Source: Tetrapyrgos nigripes (taxonomy: Eukaryota > Basidiomycota > Agaricomycetes > Agaricales > Campanellaceae). Taken from it: a DNA stretch of 64,000 nt. The position numbers were made by a program, and so were the translations under genes. Position 1 is the stretch's first letter. Each line of letters opens with the position of its first letter. The stretch covers positions 806,001 to 870,000 of the forward strand of contig JAACJM010000004.1 of NCBI GenBank assembly GCA_013368315.1, in the 5' to 3' direction. The notes under the pieces are model-generated. The model had not been told where the DNA came from, ran no database searches, and saw nothing but the letters and a program-made list of their open reading frames with translations. Of this stretch, positions 1 through 11,277 are shown piece after piece.

Positions 1-2614
1 ACAGACGACGGTGGGGCGTCGACGTCCATTGCCGAATTCTGAAGGTTGGCCGACTCGTCCTGTTGTTCCTGCTTGGGCTCCAAATCCTTCAACCCGATAC
101 CGTTATCATCCTTGTCCTGTTCAGCTGCCTGCAATGAATCTTCCATCAATGTCGTAGTATCCAGAGCATCGCCCACACTTTGCTGATCCTTGTCTTGGTC
201 GTCTTCTTCATCATCATCGGAACCATAGTCGAGCATCAACAAAGACTGTTCGGCTGGATTTTGCGACTGAGAAGGCTCCATGTCCATTGAATCCACAGCG
301 GGCTGAGATTCACTTCTGTCCTTCTCTTGACGTGGCGGTTTCCAAAGCACGCAAATACCTCTCTTTAACCGCTTCTCCAGGGTGCCAGCAGCATGCCATT
401 CGAGTACGGCGGTAGACAGATTGTAAGCAAGTGCCATTTTCCATTTCCTCTCTTCCCTAAAATCTGTACGCATCCATTTCTGAAGAGGACTCAGTTTGGC
501 AACGAATCACTGTAAGAGCACTAACTGACCATCTCATCCATAAGGTAGTCCCAATGCGTCTTTTGGAGACCACCAACGCCTCGCTGCTTTTTGGGCTGCC
601 TGAAGCTCCAACGACCATGGGACTTGAGCCTTTCAATTTGCTCCATGGCACGGAGAAGCTTCAATTCTTGCATTGCAACCTGATAGTACAACAGCATAAT
701 CAATCACTCGAGCGCGAAGATAAAGGCAACTTTGGACTTACATTCCAGTCACGCGTTGTAAGGCACTTTGTGGCTTTTGAAACCTTCTTATGAACTGGGT
801 TAGTCCGGATTGTGGCGATCCAGCGATTTGCACCCCAAGGAGCCCAATCATCTTTGCTGCCGTCCTTGTCCTTCTTGGATTCCCCCTTCTCGCGCTCCTT
901 TTCCTTCTTCTTCTGCTGCTTGAGACGCCTTTTCCTGTTAAACTCTATAGGAAGAGAATCCACAGGGGGTAAAGGATAATCAAAGTCAATGGGATGGCGA
1001 GGCTGAGGAGCTTTAGCTGAGCTAGATGCAAGCAAATCAGTGTGATCTGAGGGAAAATTGAATTCGCCAAAGCCGGAATAAGAGACAGAGGGGGGGTCGA
1101 TGAATTGCGGAGAGGGCGGCTCGGCCATGACGATGGGCTCTGGCGTGCCATAATTGTATTCGCTCGGAAGGGGAAGTATAGATGAACGAATTGGCTTTGA
1201 TGTGTCCACCTCGGACGCGATTGGTTCTGGAACAGACTCGGCAGCTGGTTGGGAAACCTCAGTCTGAACTGACTCTTCGGGGAGGACTTCGGACAAGATC
1301 GTATCCGTCACTTTGGTTTCTTCCGCAGACGGTATATCGACATCCATTTCAACACTAGGTTGGGGTTGGGGTTCAATAGGTGCAATCTCTGGGGTCTCGG
1401 AGGCAGGCCGTTCATGCAATGGGCTCTGATGAGAAGCAGTCTCGAGTAGCTGCCGCGGTGGCTGCAGAGGCGATGAATCAACCACCATCGGCTCATCATC
1501 AGTCGCCTCTTGGCCTGGTTCTTCTTTGGGAGCGAGCGGCGACGAAGCAGTGGCGATCTCTTCAAGTGGATGTTCAGCGATACGGTCCTTTATCGAGTCC
1601 TCCATCACCACATTCTCAGTTTCATCTCTCGACTCGGCAAAGACATTCTGAGGGAGATCAGCAGCCACGTGCCCAGGGTCAGGGCGTGGAGAGGAAGAAA
1701 GACCAAGAGGGATTTCTTCGGTGGAAGAAATCTCCTCCGTCCGCTGACTCTCTGTAGCTTGAGGTACTTCTTCCGCTTCGTGCTTCTGCATGTCTTGCTC
1801 TTTGTCCACATCTTCCTGAACCAATTCCTTCTCGATAACGTCTTCCCCTTCATCTTCCCTTTCATCTTCCACAGTAACTTCATTCGCCTCTTCCACTTCC
1901 GCCTCCTTCATCTCTTCCTCAACGAGCTCCCCTTCATCTGTTTCTGTCTGCATGTCCGGTTTCGACTCTTCCTCGTCAAGAGAAGTAACTGGAATAGGCT
2001 CCGGTGTATTCTCGACATAAATGGGCACACTAGACGAACTGCGATGAGCAGGAGAGCCAATCAGATCCAACTCATCATCCGAATCGCCGTGGTCAACGAG
2101 AGGCCGAGGTGCCAGACGAACGGAAGGTTCACGGGTTTTGGAGAAATGATGGGGGGAAGCCTTGTCAGAAATGACCGACGTGCTTCTTCGCGGCTTCAGT
2201 TTGTCTTTAGAGAAAGAGGGCAAGGGCGGAGGTGAAGGTGCCGGGCTAGCAGGTACCAAACTGAAGAGCTCGCTGTCTGGTAAATGTCCTATGTATCCCG
2301 TCTCTGCACTGCAAAGGGAATGAGATCAGTGAACAGCCTACGTATGGCACTCAATTACACACTTTGTCTTCAAGTTGCATTTATTGAGAAAGACGTGAAG
2401 GTCGTCTTCTTCATCGTCGTCAATGGGCAGAACGGTTCCCACATTATTTCGTCTTCGTAGTATTTCATACATTTCACGAAGAAGCGCGTTTCTGCGCTTT
2501 GCAATTTTTCTAACGCATACCAAAATCAGTATTCTTCTTAGAAGCGTGCACAGATGCTCACTCTAGTTGCGCAATGCGCTCTTCTACTAGCGACTCGAAG
2601 ACATCCTCCGACAT
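1..2614 (-). CDS. VID21: NuA4 histone acetyltransferase scaffold VID21/EAF1, C-terminus cut by window edge
   Basis: Predicted scaffold subunit of the NuA4 histone acetyltransferase complex in the nucleus. I read five exons: 2614-2562, 2509-2363, 2308-742, 679-530 and 479 to beyond 1. The first two exons give an N-terminal helical segment beginning MSEDVFESLVEERIAQLE. The large third exon is low complexity and very rich in Glu, Pro and Ser. The fourth and fifth exons encode a clear HSA domain, with HWDYLMDEM joined to KWMRTDFREERKWKMALAYN, followed by an acidic tail. The HSA domain binds actin and Arp subunits in this family. The Myb/SANT part expected downstream lies outside the window. The start ATG at 2614 is the first one in frame and is followed by a well-formed donor. 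It shares a short divergent promoter with histone H3. Family assignment is strong; exon limits are by eye. Confidence 0.85.
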
Positions 2615-2923
2615 CCCAACACCCTGTTCTCTGAGTGCAAGTCGATTATTTCGGGTTCACCACGACTGAGAAGCAATTTATAGGTAGTATCAGGGAGTTT
2701 GCGGGTGATATCAGTGGCAAAGACTTTTGAGAATGGTGTCGCCCACAAGAGCAAGCGTGACGTGACATTGCGTGATGCTTTGTTTACTCGTATTTTCTGT
2801 CACGAGACCCGGACGCGTCGCGTTGACTCAAAAAGGCTTCCGAGGCTTTGTTGATTCAACAACACGGCTTGACCTCAAACCATCACCAACACCACCACTA
2901 CATTTTTCTACTACACTTTTGTC
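2615..2923. promoter_or_regulatory. Shared divergent promoter of VID21 and histone H3
   Basis: The 309 bp between the two start codons must hold both 5' UTRs and both core promoters. An ACGCGT palindrome sits at 2813-2818, about 105 bp before the H3 start. Immediately before H3 is a C/A-rich, T-rich leader typical of highly expressed fungal genes. That the region serves both genes is inferred from spacing. Confidence 0.55.
2813..2818. promoter_or_regulatory. MCB-like ACGCGT box upstream of histone H3
   Basis: Palindromic ACGCGT inside GGACGCGTCGCG. In yeasts this MluI cell-cycle box is bound by MBF and drives G1/S expression. A role here is inferred, since similar palindromes also occur elsewhere in the window. 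Confidence 0.4.
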
Positions 2924-3495
2924 ATGGCTCGTACCAAGCAGACTGCTCGTAAATCCACTGGAGGTTTGTCTATATCTGGTCTACCTCGAGTACACTGATT
3001 GACTCGCTACGCAGGCAAGGCCCCTCGTAAACAACTCGCTGCCAAGTCGTCAGCGGCTCGTAAGACCGCCGTGAGTCATCTATCTCATCTTCTCCTGTTC
3101 AGCATCGCTCAACGAGCACAGGCCGCAGCTGGTGGTGTCAAGAAGCCTCATCGTTTCAGGCCAGGAACTGTCGCCCTTCGTGAAATCAGGCGTTATCAAA
3201 AGTCGACCGAGTTGCTTATTCGCAAGCTTCCATTCCAGCGACTTGTTCGTGAGATTGCTCAGGACTTCAAGGTGTGTCGAGAATGGTCTTGTGCCGGGCT
3301 TTCTACTGACATTGGCCTCTGTAGACTGATCTTCGATTCCAATCCTCGGCAGTCATGGCATTGCAGGAAGCTGCCGAGGCTTACCTCGTCTCTCTTTTCG
3401 AAGACACCAACCTTGCTGCTATTCACGCCAAGCGTGTTACCATTCAGCCCAAGGACCTTGCTCTAGCTCGTCGTCTTCGTGGTGAACGGTCGTAA
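2924..3495 (+). CDS. Histone H3
   Basis: Core nucleosome histone. Four exons, 2924-2963, 3015-3070, 3122-3271 and 3325-3495, join in frame to a protein of normal H3 length (about 136 codons). The sequence begins [19 protein letters not shown] and ends [11 protein letters not shown], with the K4, K9, K14, K27 and K36 neighbourhoods intact and the histone-fold core conserved. The tail reads KSSAARK around K27 and [10 protein letters not shown] around K36/K37. All three introns are about 50 bp with GT..AG ends. Unlike the common H3-H4 divergent pair, this H3 is head-to-head with the chromatin gene VID21; no H4 is present in the window. Confidence 0.97.
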
Positions 3496-3683
3496 AGGGA
3501 TTTCATTATGGATTGTATTTCTCTTGGATTAGATATTGTTATTCTGCCTGTAATTCTGCATGTATCCTATACACCAAAATCTTAAACCCTACACCCGTAA
3601 ATGCACTGCATGAAAGTTTGTTGAATTACATACGTGTAAGACGCGACTCTCAATCGATCACGAGCAACTGTTGATTTCGCGTC

Positions 3684-3689
3684 ACGCGT
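3684..3689. promoter_or_regulatory. MCB-like ACGCGT box upstream of CDC45
   Basis: ACGCGT lies 76 bp before the CDC45 start codon. CDC45 orthologues in yeasts are G1/S genes under MBF-type control, so the position is suggestive. Function is inferred. Confidence 0.4.
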
Positions 3690-3765
3690 CTTGCTGTCAC
3701 GACAAAACTCTTCGTTGACTGCAAGTTGACCAAGTTGATTGTCTTCTCTCTCGTCCTTTCTCAAG

Positions 3766-6179
3766 ATGGTCTTCCTCGCACCGCCTACAGAGACTAATCC
3801 TTCCTATTCCGAAGCCTATACCAAGGTTCTCACCACCCACCGACGTTCACCACTCACTTCAGCTTCTTCCGTTATAATGCTGGTCGCACCGGACGTGGAC
3901 GCCCTTTGCGCTGCTCGTATGCTCGCCGATCTCTTTAAGCAGGACGACGTAATATACAGGATTATTCCAGTCTCTGGTATCTCAGAGCTGGAACGGATAC
4001 GAGCTGAGCTTATGACATATGCTGAAGTACGTGCTCACTTCCTTGGACACATGAGGTTATTTCAACTTGCTATCTCAGCTGCACTCCTTGATCCTTCTGA
4101 ATATGGGTGGAATCCTCGATTTGTCGTCGCCAGACTGGTTCGGTGACTTCAACCCCCAAGTCACAGTTCATGTCATTGATTCCACACGGCCTCAAAACTT
4201 GTCGACGTTGTTTGGTGCCGGGACAAATGGAGAGAGGATAGTGGTGTGGGATGACGGTGGTGCTGCTAAACTTGAAGAAGAACGCAAAGCTTGGGAAGCC
4301 CTTATGGTGCGTTGAACATTTTGCGCTGCATTACATACCTCTCATGAAGGTCCTAGTACGAACCGGAACCTGACTCTGATGAAGAAGACGAGGATTCAGA
4401 TGATGATTTTTCAAGACACGAAGACGAAGAGGACGAAGAAGAATTCGAGGAAATTGGCACATCTTCGCGAAAACGACGTTCACTAAGCGATGACAGAAAA
4501 GGGAAACGTCGGCGTACGGACGACGAGGTATGAAAATTTATCATCTTTCTTGGTTTACACTCATTGTCTGTTCTAGCGTCCCCGACGTATGACTCAAGAC
4601 GAGCGCGACATACATCTAGCCAGACTCGAAAAACATTATATGGCGGGTACTTGGCACGGTCAAAGCGCGTCTGGAACCATTTATATCCTGGCGACGGCGC
4701 TTGAGCGTGTCGATAATGATCTACTTTGGCTGGCAATATTGGGATTGACTTACCAATACACCTCGACACGAATATCACGCGACAAATACGACAGATATCA
4801 TTCTATATACCACGATGAAGTCTCCAGACTGAACCCGCCACCTCCACAAGGAGACAAAGCGCAGGCTGCTTTGAGTCCCGACGACTCAAGTATACGTTTC
4901 TCAGATGAACTTAGGTTCATGTTATACCGACACTGGACATTGTACGATGCCATGTTTCATTCCAGTTATGTTGCTGGTAAATTGGGTATTTGGAAAGAGA
5001 GCGGGCGTAAACGATTAACGGGACTGCTGGCGAAGATGGGGTAGGTTACAATGCTCCTTCTTGATCGTGTATTCGCTGATATGTCGTGCCTTTCTAGTTT
5101 TTCGATGTTGCAAACCCAACAACCCTTCCCTCACATGGATATGGCCTTGAAACGAGATTTAATTTCTCAGTTAGAAGCTGTCGCACCCGAATACGGACTT
5201 GTGGAGCTCACCTATCCCTCCTTCATGCGTTGTTTTGGCTACAGATCGCAACCGCTTTCTGCATGTGATGCTGTAGAAGGTATAAGCGCTCTTCTCGACG
5301 TGGCTGGAGGAGTAAAGATGGAAGTGGAGGTAGAAGGTGCTCGCAATGGAGGCGAGTGGTTTGGAATGGGAAGATTATGGGAGATACCCGGTCTTGCGGC
5401 AGGTGCGAAATGGCGGAAAGACGAGGATACAGAGAATATACCTCCCAGGGGCCATCCAACTTCAACAGTTTCCAAGACCAAAAAATCGAAAACCATTGAG
5501 GAGGACGGGGACGTCGAGGAGAGCAAAGAAGTTGATTGGTGGGTCAGGAACTTCTGGATGGCTTACGATGCCTTGAGCGAGTGAGTTGTTTCTGTCTTTG
5601 GGCTCTACAAGAATCTCATAAAGATGATAGCATTCAATTGTTGCAACAATCTCTCCGCCTCGCCATGTCTGTACATTCCGCAATTATTCGACAAGGAACT
5701 TCGATTCTTGACAAGCAGGAAATCAAAACGATGCGGAGTCATCGTGTTGTGGTGATGAAGCAGGGTCCTGACCTTCAGCTCTTCTCACATCCCGGTGTCC
5801 TTTCTCGCCTTGCCTTGTGGCTAGTGGATGCACTGCGAGATCGATTAAACAATATGAATGCCAACACTCGTATGAAGAGGAAGAGTTTACCATTTGTTGT
5901 CGCATGCTTCAACGAACCCTCAAATTCCTTCGTTGTCGTTGGTGTTATGGCTGCAATGGACTTTGGCGACGTCCGGAAAAAGTAAGCTACATTTACTTGC
6001 TTTCGGATTATGACTGACTTTTGTTCTGTTGAAGCGAGTTTGGTCTAGCCTTCCTTGATGCTAAGGAAAGATGTAATGCACGGACACGACACAGTTCGTT
6101 CGACACCAGTGTACTGGAGATTAACCACGACGACCTTGGTGTCTTTCTGGAGGCTCTTTGCGAAGGACCAGACTATTGA
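3766..6179 (+). CDS. CDC45: DNA replication initiation protein CDC45
   Basis: Component of the CMG (Cdc45-MCM-GINS) replicative helicase in the nucleus. Seven exons: 3766-4026, 4079-4306, 4357-4527, 4577-5040, 5098-5580, 5631-5981 and 6035-6179. The N-terminus carries the degenerate DHH-phosphoesterase fold of the family (APDVDALCAARML, later HVIDSTRP). A long acidic stretch (EPEPDSDEEDEDSDDD and following) leads into a basic KRR cluster, as usual in CDC45. The middle exon has MTQDERDIHLARLEKHYMAG and the C-terminal exons have FVVACFNEPSNSFVVVG, both matching the family. The start at 3766 is the first ATG in frame after a pyrimidine-rich leader. All introns have normal borders. Length and domain order are complete. 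Confidence 0.95.
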
Positions 6180-6463
6180 GGGTTACAATATAGATAGATA
6201 GTATCCTTGACTATTGTTATGTATTCTAGGGAGATATGTGCTAACAAGTGTTGTACTTTATCATCGCTCGAGGTTGGTGGCGTACTCGATGACGCACTAC
6301 AGTCCGCGGTTGACTAATTCGGCAGCGAAGTTGACCTCGAACTACTTACTGCAAATTAAACCTCACGTCTCCCGCAAGGCAAGAAGCTACGTACCAACTG
6401 TGCACGTATAGCAGCCTCCGGTTTCAGCTTTTACCGTCACCATGACGGACCGTCCTTCTGACC

Positions 6464-9400
6464 ATGGTATGTCTTCCCTTCATGTCATTAGTTACTCCCA
6501 CCTATTCTAGTCCCGTGTCTACAGAAACTGCACCCCTTCTCCGAGATCCAGATGCGGACTCTGAGGATGGAGAAACCACAACATCAAACCCGACCTGGAA
6601 CGAACGGCTCAACTCGTTGGCACAAGAACCCCTCACACCGCTCACAAAGCTGCTGCTATGTGTTTCATTGGTCCTGCTTATTCTGGCTGCTGTGAGTTGT
6701 ATCCTTTCGTTTTTGTAGCTTGGCTCAATCTATCTTCCAGGTATTCATTGGGCTCTTTGCTGGAGTCCAACACAAGCTCAACTCTGAACGCGGACGTAAC
6801 GGTGACGATGGCAAGCCTCCTTCAACTGTTACTTTCACTGCGACTTCTACAGTCTTGACTACAACTACAGCTCATCCTCCTTCCCCTACAAATGCTCCAG
6901 AAGTGGTGGGTAGTTCCCTCGCTGACAGCTTGTACCGTATTCTGACCGCCTGTCTCAGCCTGTCTGTCTGACTCCGCAATGCGTCATGCTATCGTCTTCC
7001 GTACTTTCTTCATTGGATACATCGGAGGATCCATGTGAAAACTTCTATGAGTATGCAAGTACGTGGCCCATCCTACCAACCTGGACATCCACTGACAAAA
7101 AAATAGACGGCGGGTGGCTACGTGCCCATCCCTTACCTTCAGACAAGGGCAGCTTTGGGAACTTTGAAGCATTGGCACAGGAAAACGAGCAGATCATTCA
7201 AAGAATCCTTGAAACACCTTCTACATCTTCCTTCAAGACTTCGTATGATGAACAAATTCTGGGCAAATTGCGAGGCTTCTATAATTCCTGTCTGAACGAG
7301 ACGAGATTGGACGAACGAGGACAGGAGCCGCTGGCGGAATTTGTGCAGACGCTGAGGAAGTTGTACCGAGGAAAGAAGCTGTCCGTTTCTTCCACGCCTG
7401 AAGAACAGAAGGAACAGGAGGGCAGGCATTTGACTGAGGCTCTTGCATTCTTGCACTCCAGAGGTCCGTGTGTTTTTACAAGATCATACAATTTCTGAAA
7501 CTGATCCTCATGCGCACTTTAGGAATTGACGCTTTGTTCGATCTTGCTATTGAGGGTGATGTTGGTGTGGACCCCAACCATATGGTCCTTTGGTTCTCGC
7601 AACCTGGTTTAGGTCTTCCTTCCAAGGTATGAGCTGACATTAAAGAATAAGGCCATGACATGCTGATTCAAAAATTTCAAGGAATATTATCAAGAGGAAG
7701 AGATCAGAGAGATGTATCAAGATGTCCTCACGAGACTCATTCTATCAGTCGCAGAAGCTGAGGAGAAAACGTTGCGTCAGAAAGAAGAAATGTCTACCTT
7801 ATCCTTCACTGCTCAAAGTGAAAATGTCTGGCCTCCTTGGCCTTGGCCACCATGGGGAGGTGACGGTGATGACGGTGACGATGACAAACCTGAGAATCAG
7901 ACAGTGAAGGCTTACAAGCTGGCGAAAAAAGTTCTTCAGTTTGAGACCAAGTTGGCCGATGCAAGCCTGGATCTGTGAGACTAGCTTTTTTCTCTCTCTC
8001 TCTCGACGATTCAGCAACTGATCGTGTCCTTGTAATGCCCGCCATAGTGACATCCTATTCCAAGACCCCGTAGCTACCTACAATCCTGCTCCTCTTTCCA
8101 ATCTCACCATTGCACTTCCGCAAATTCACTTCAAAGAGTACTTTGCCGCTTTCACGCCTCGTTCTTTCCCGGATCGCGTTATTATGACATACCCTCCCTA
8201 CGCAATCTCCCTCTCAGATATTCTGGATCGTACCTCTTCTGAAGTCATCGAAACATACCTAGTTGTTCGTGCTGCGTTAACCCTTTCGCCATATTTGGGG
8301 ATGAGCACGCCTTCTTGGCAAGCACAACGAACGTTGTACGAAGTCTTGTCTGGTATCAAGAAGGGTGCTGTGGGTGACCGAGCAGAGTATTGTGTTGAAC
8401 AAGTAGAAGAGAAACTAGGCTTCGCTGCTGGAAGATATTTCGTCAACGAAACATTCGCGGGAGAGTCTAGGGAGAAAGGAACCAAGGTGATCACTGGTAT
8501 GTCTACTTCTTCATGATTCAAATGACGTGCCTGAACATCTTTGCATAGACATCGTCAAGTCATTCCAAAGGTCTTTACAGGATGTCGATTGGATGGACGA
8601 GAAGTCTGCTAAAGCAGCTTCTCAGAAGGTGAGCTATTATCAGTACACGTCGATTCATTTTCAATGATGAGTAAATCGATCGGCAGGCAGAAGCAATCCG
8701 CGTCAAAGTTGGCTTCCCTCTTTCACCTGATACGCGAGACCCTGCATCTATCGCCAATTATTATCGTCTTGTCCAGGGGGATGAAGACAAGTTCTTTGAG
8801 AATGTGCTTAGTGCCGAGTATGTGCCTCGCCCTTCTTGATAATCACCCCCAATCATAGCTGACAACCTTTTCGCAGGTCGAGTGACAAATTCAAGGCATG
8901 GCTGCAGCTGGGAAAGCAAAGGGACCCTGATTCCTGGGAGATGTATCCCTCGATGGTCAATGCCTATTTTAATCCTCCTGCAAATGAGGTGAGCCTATTT
9001 ATGTTGACCTGTTCATCCGATCCAGATTGAATGAATGTATGAATACAGATCGTGTTCCCCGCTGGCATTCTCCAGCCACCCTTCTTCAATAAGGATTGGT
9101 ATGCTTTTATCAGGCTTTCTACTGCGGAGTTATTCTTAACTCGATTGTACAGGCCTTCTTACATGTCGTATGGAGCCTTTGGACACGTAGCTTCGCATGA
9201 GTTGACTGTGAGCTTTTTCACAATGCGATGGATGTTTTTGGCTGAGGAGTCGTTCTTCTAGCATGCCTTTGATTCTGCCGGTCGTCTGTATAATCAAGAT
9301 GGAAAGCTAGAACAGTGGTGGACCAACGAGACGAGTGACGGTTTCAATGAGAAGCAAGACTGTATTGTCAAGCAGTTCTCTGGTGGGTCTGACTTATTCC

Positions 9401-10131
9401 TGGTCAGCGCACACCTTTTCACCGGCTTCATGCAGAATACACTATTGACGATGGAAAGGGCGGAAAGGTTCATGTAAATGTATGTTCTTCTCTTTCCTAT
9501 TTCGTCTTTACCGCCATTAATGACACCTGATTGTCTAGGGCAATCTGTAAGCCCTTACACGACAATGCCTAACTGCCTTCTTGAGCTGACAGATACCGAT
9601 AGCACTTCGGGAGAAAATATCGGAGACACAGGTCTTATTCAAGCATACCGTGCCTGGAAAGCCCAGTACAACGAATCATACTTGGCAGGCAATGAGTATC
9701 TCCTACCCGGAATGAACTATACCAGGCAAGTCGTCTGCTCTCGTCTGCCGATCCTTTACAGCTCAATTAGCTAATCCCTCTTGTATTATTTCACAGGGAA
9801 CAGCTCTTCTTCATCTCATTCGGACGCATCTGGGCCAGAAGTATGAAACCTGCCGCAGCAGTCAGTCTTCTTCACTATTATTGGAGAGTTTCAGTTGTAA
9901 ACTGATGTATCTCAGGTTCAACGAATTAGGACAGATCCTCATTCTCCAACGAAATACCGTGTTGATGGGACGGTGTTCAATATTCCTGAATTTGCTGAGG
10001 CTTTCAATTGTTCGAAAAAGGCCAAGGTAAGTCTTATTGATTGGCTTTTATCTTTACTTTTTCTGATGCATCCTCTTTCTCAGCTGAATCCTCCGCGAGA
10101 GAAACAGTGCATATTCTGGGGTAATCTATAA
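6464..10131 (+). CDS. Membrane-anchored M13-family zinc metallopeptidase (neprilysin/ECE-like)
   Basis: Predicted type II membrane peptidase that cuts extracellular or vesicular peptides. A short cytoplasmic N-terminus with an APLLR motif is followed by a single hydrophobic anchor (LTKLLLCVSLVLLILAAV, continued after an intron), then a Thr/Pro stalk and the M13 N-terminal signature SEDPCENFYEYA. The NAYF substrate-binding motif is present. The zinc site HExxH is split by an intron: HELT ends the exon at 9207 and H resumes at 9262. The third ligand region is ENIGDTG near 9613. The C-terminus has FISFGRIWARS, a HSPTKYRV segment and a terminal CIFWGNL. Many short introns interrupt the gene. I chose ATG 6464 because it has an ACCATGG context and reads straight into the anchor; ATG 6442 would need a 25-bp intron. 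It is convergent with HIS3. Confidence 0.9.
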
Positions 10132-10345
10132 GCTCTAGCCTCGGAGACAATGGATATTCTGGGGGAAGTGTTTGTATGATTTGTACATAGAACACGTACT
10201 ATTGGACTGAAGCTAATCTGATCGTTCGTGGAAGCCTCAATGTCGGAAAAGATAAAGGCTGGCCGCTATGTTCACGGACGCCCGTCGGTAACTTTCGTAG
10301 CACTGTGATACATTTCCTAGTATTAAAGATATACACGATTACAGA

Positions 10346-11184
10346 TTACAGCACGCCCTTTGTACTGGGAATATCACTACTTCCAGTTCTTTCGATTGCT
10401 TGCCGGATTGCGAGAGCAAGGGCTTTGAAAGCAGATTCGGCACTGAAAGAAGTGTGAAGATCAGGAAGGTTGATAGCAGAGACTGACTCACCGGTGATGA
10501 TCGTTTTCGCCACGAAGGACGTCTACGTGCAACGTACATCCTGACGCAATAGCAAAGGAATAAAAAACGTGAGGAAGCATCTCTGTAGAGAGATCCCCGA
10601 TCTTCTCTCTTTTTAATCCGAGGTCTGTGACACAGTAAGGTCGCGAGCATATGTCGATAACGGCTCTCGAGAGGGCCTATGGATAACGCGAGATCGGAGA
10701 TTGGGAAAGACTTCTCGAAAGGAGACAAGGGACTTTTGCGCACCTCATCGAGGGGAGCAAAGCCGGTTCCATAGCGCCTGATACCGCGGACTTCACCCAA
10801 AGCTTGCTTAAAAGCTGTTCCAAGGGCTATAGCACTGTCCTGTAATCACGGCATGCGAAGATTGGGCTAAGGAAAAACGCGTTCAATTGCGCAAAGACTC
10901 ATCTGCGGTGTGATGATCGTCAATCCAGAGATCTCCCTTGCATTTCATGGTCAATGACATTCCACCGTGTTTAGCTAGAGCAGTATACATCTATGTATTT
11001 GTTCAATAACGAGGCTATCAAAGGGGAACAAGGGTACACCGACATGGTCGAGAAAACCAATACCAGTGGAGACATCAATTGTCTGTGTAACGCCCGCTCC
11101 TGGGGCACAGTCGAGATTGATGGAGACCTCTATCTGAGTCTCGCTGGTTTTCCGAGAGATGGACGCGGTCCGAGGTTGGGCCAT
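10346..11184 (-). CDS. HIS3: Imidazoleglycerol-phosphate dehydratase
   Basis: Sixth step of histidine synthesis: imidazole glycerol phosphate to imidazole acetol phosphate, using Mn ions, in the cytosol. The product starts [20 protein letters not shown] and shows the family blocks [84 protein letters not shown] and a terminal [17 protein letters not shown]. Both His-rich metal-binding motifs are visible. Oddity: after DDHHTA, where the ligand Glu of HHTxE is expected, the sequence runs into GATGAGTC with no GT donor, while the matching acceptor (TTACAG before GAC AGT) is clear. Either the intron is non-canonical or two bases are missing from the sequence. The first intron also has a weak donor (GTCGGT). 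Start ATG at 11184. Confidence 0.88.
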
Positions 11185-11277
11185 GGCAGAGAAGAACAGA
11201 AAGGCTGGTCTAGAATTTTATGAGCAAATTCCGGCAAGAAAAAAACGGAGAAGCTGCAGTGAAACAAAGCCAAACTT
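11185..11277. promoter_or_regulatory. Very short divergent promoter of HIS3 and MSS51
   Basis: Only 93 bp separate the two start codons, so both genes must share regulatory DNA or overlap at their 5' UTRs. No TATA box is evident. It is A-rich on the plus strand. Confidence 0.45.

Noticed and set aside
1510..2235. 241-residue plus-strand open frame opposite VID21
   Set aside because: Antisense of the acidic low-complexity exon; Phe/Leu/Arg-rich composition is what the reverse of Glu/Pro-rich coding gives.
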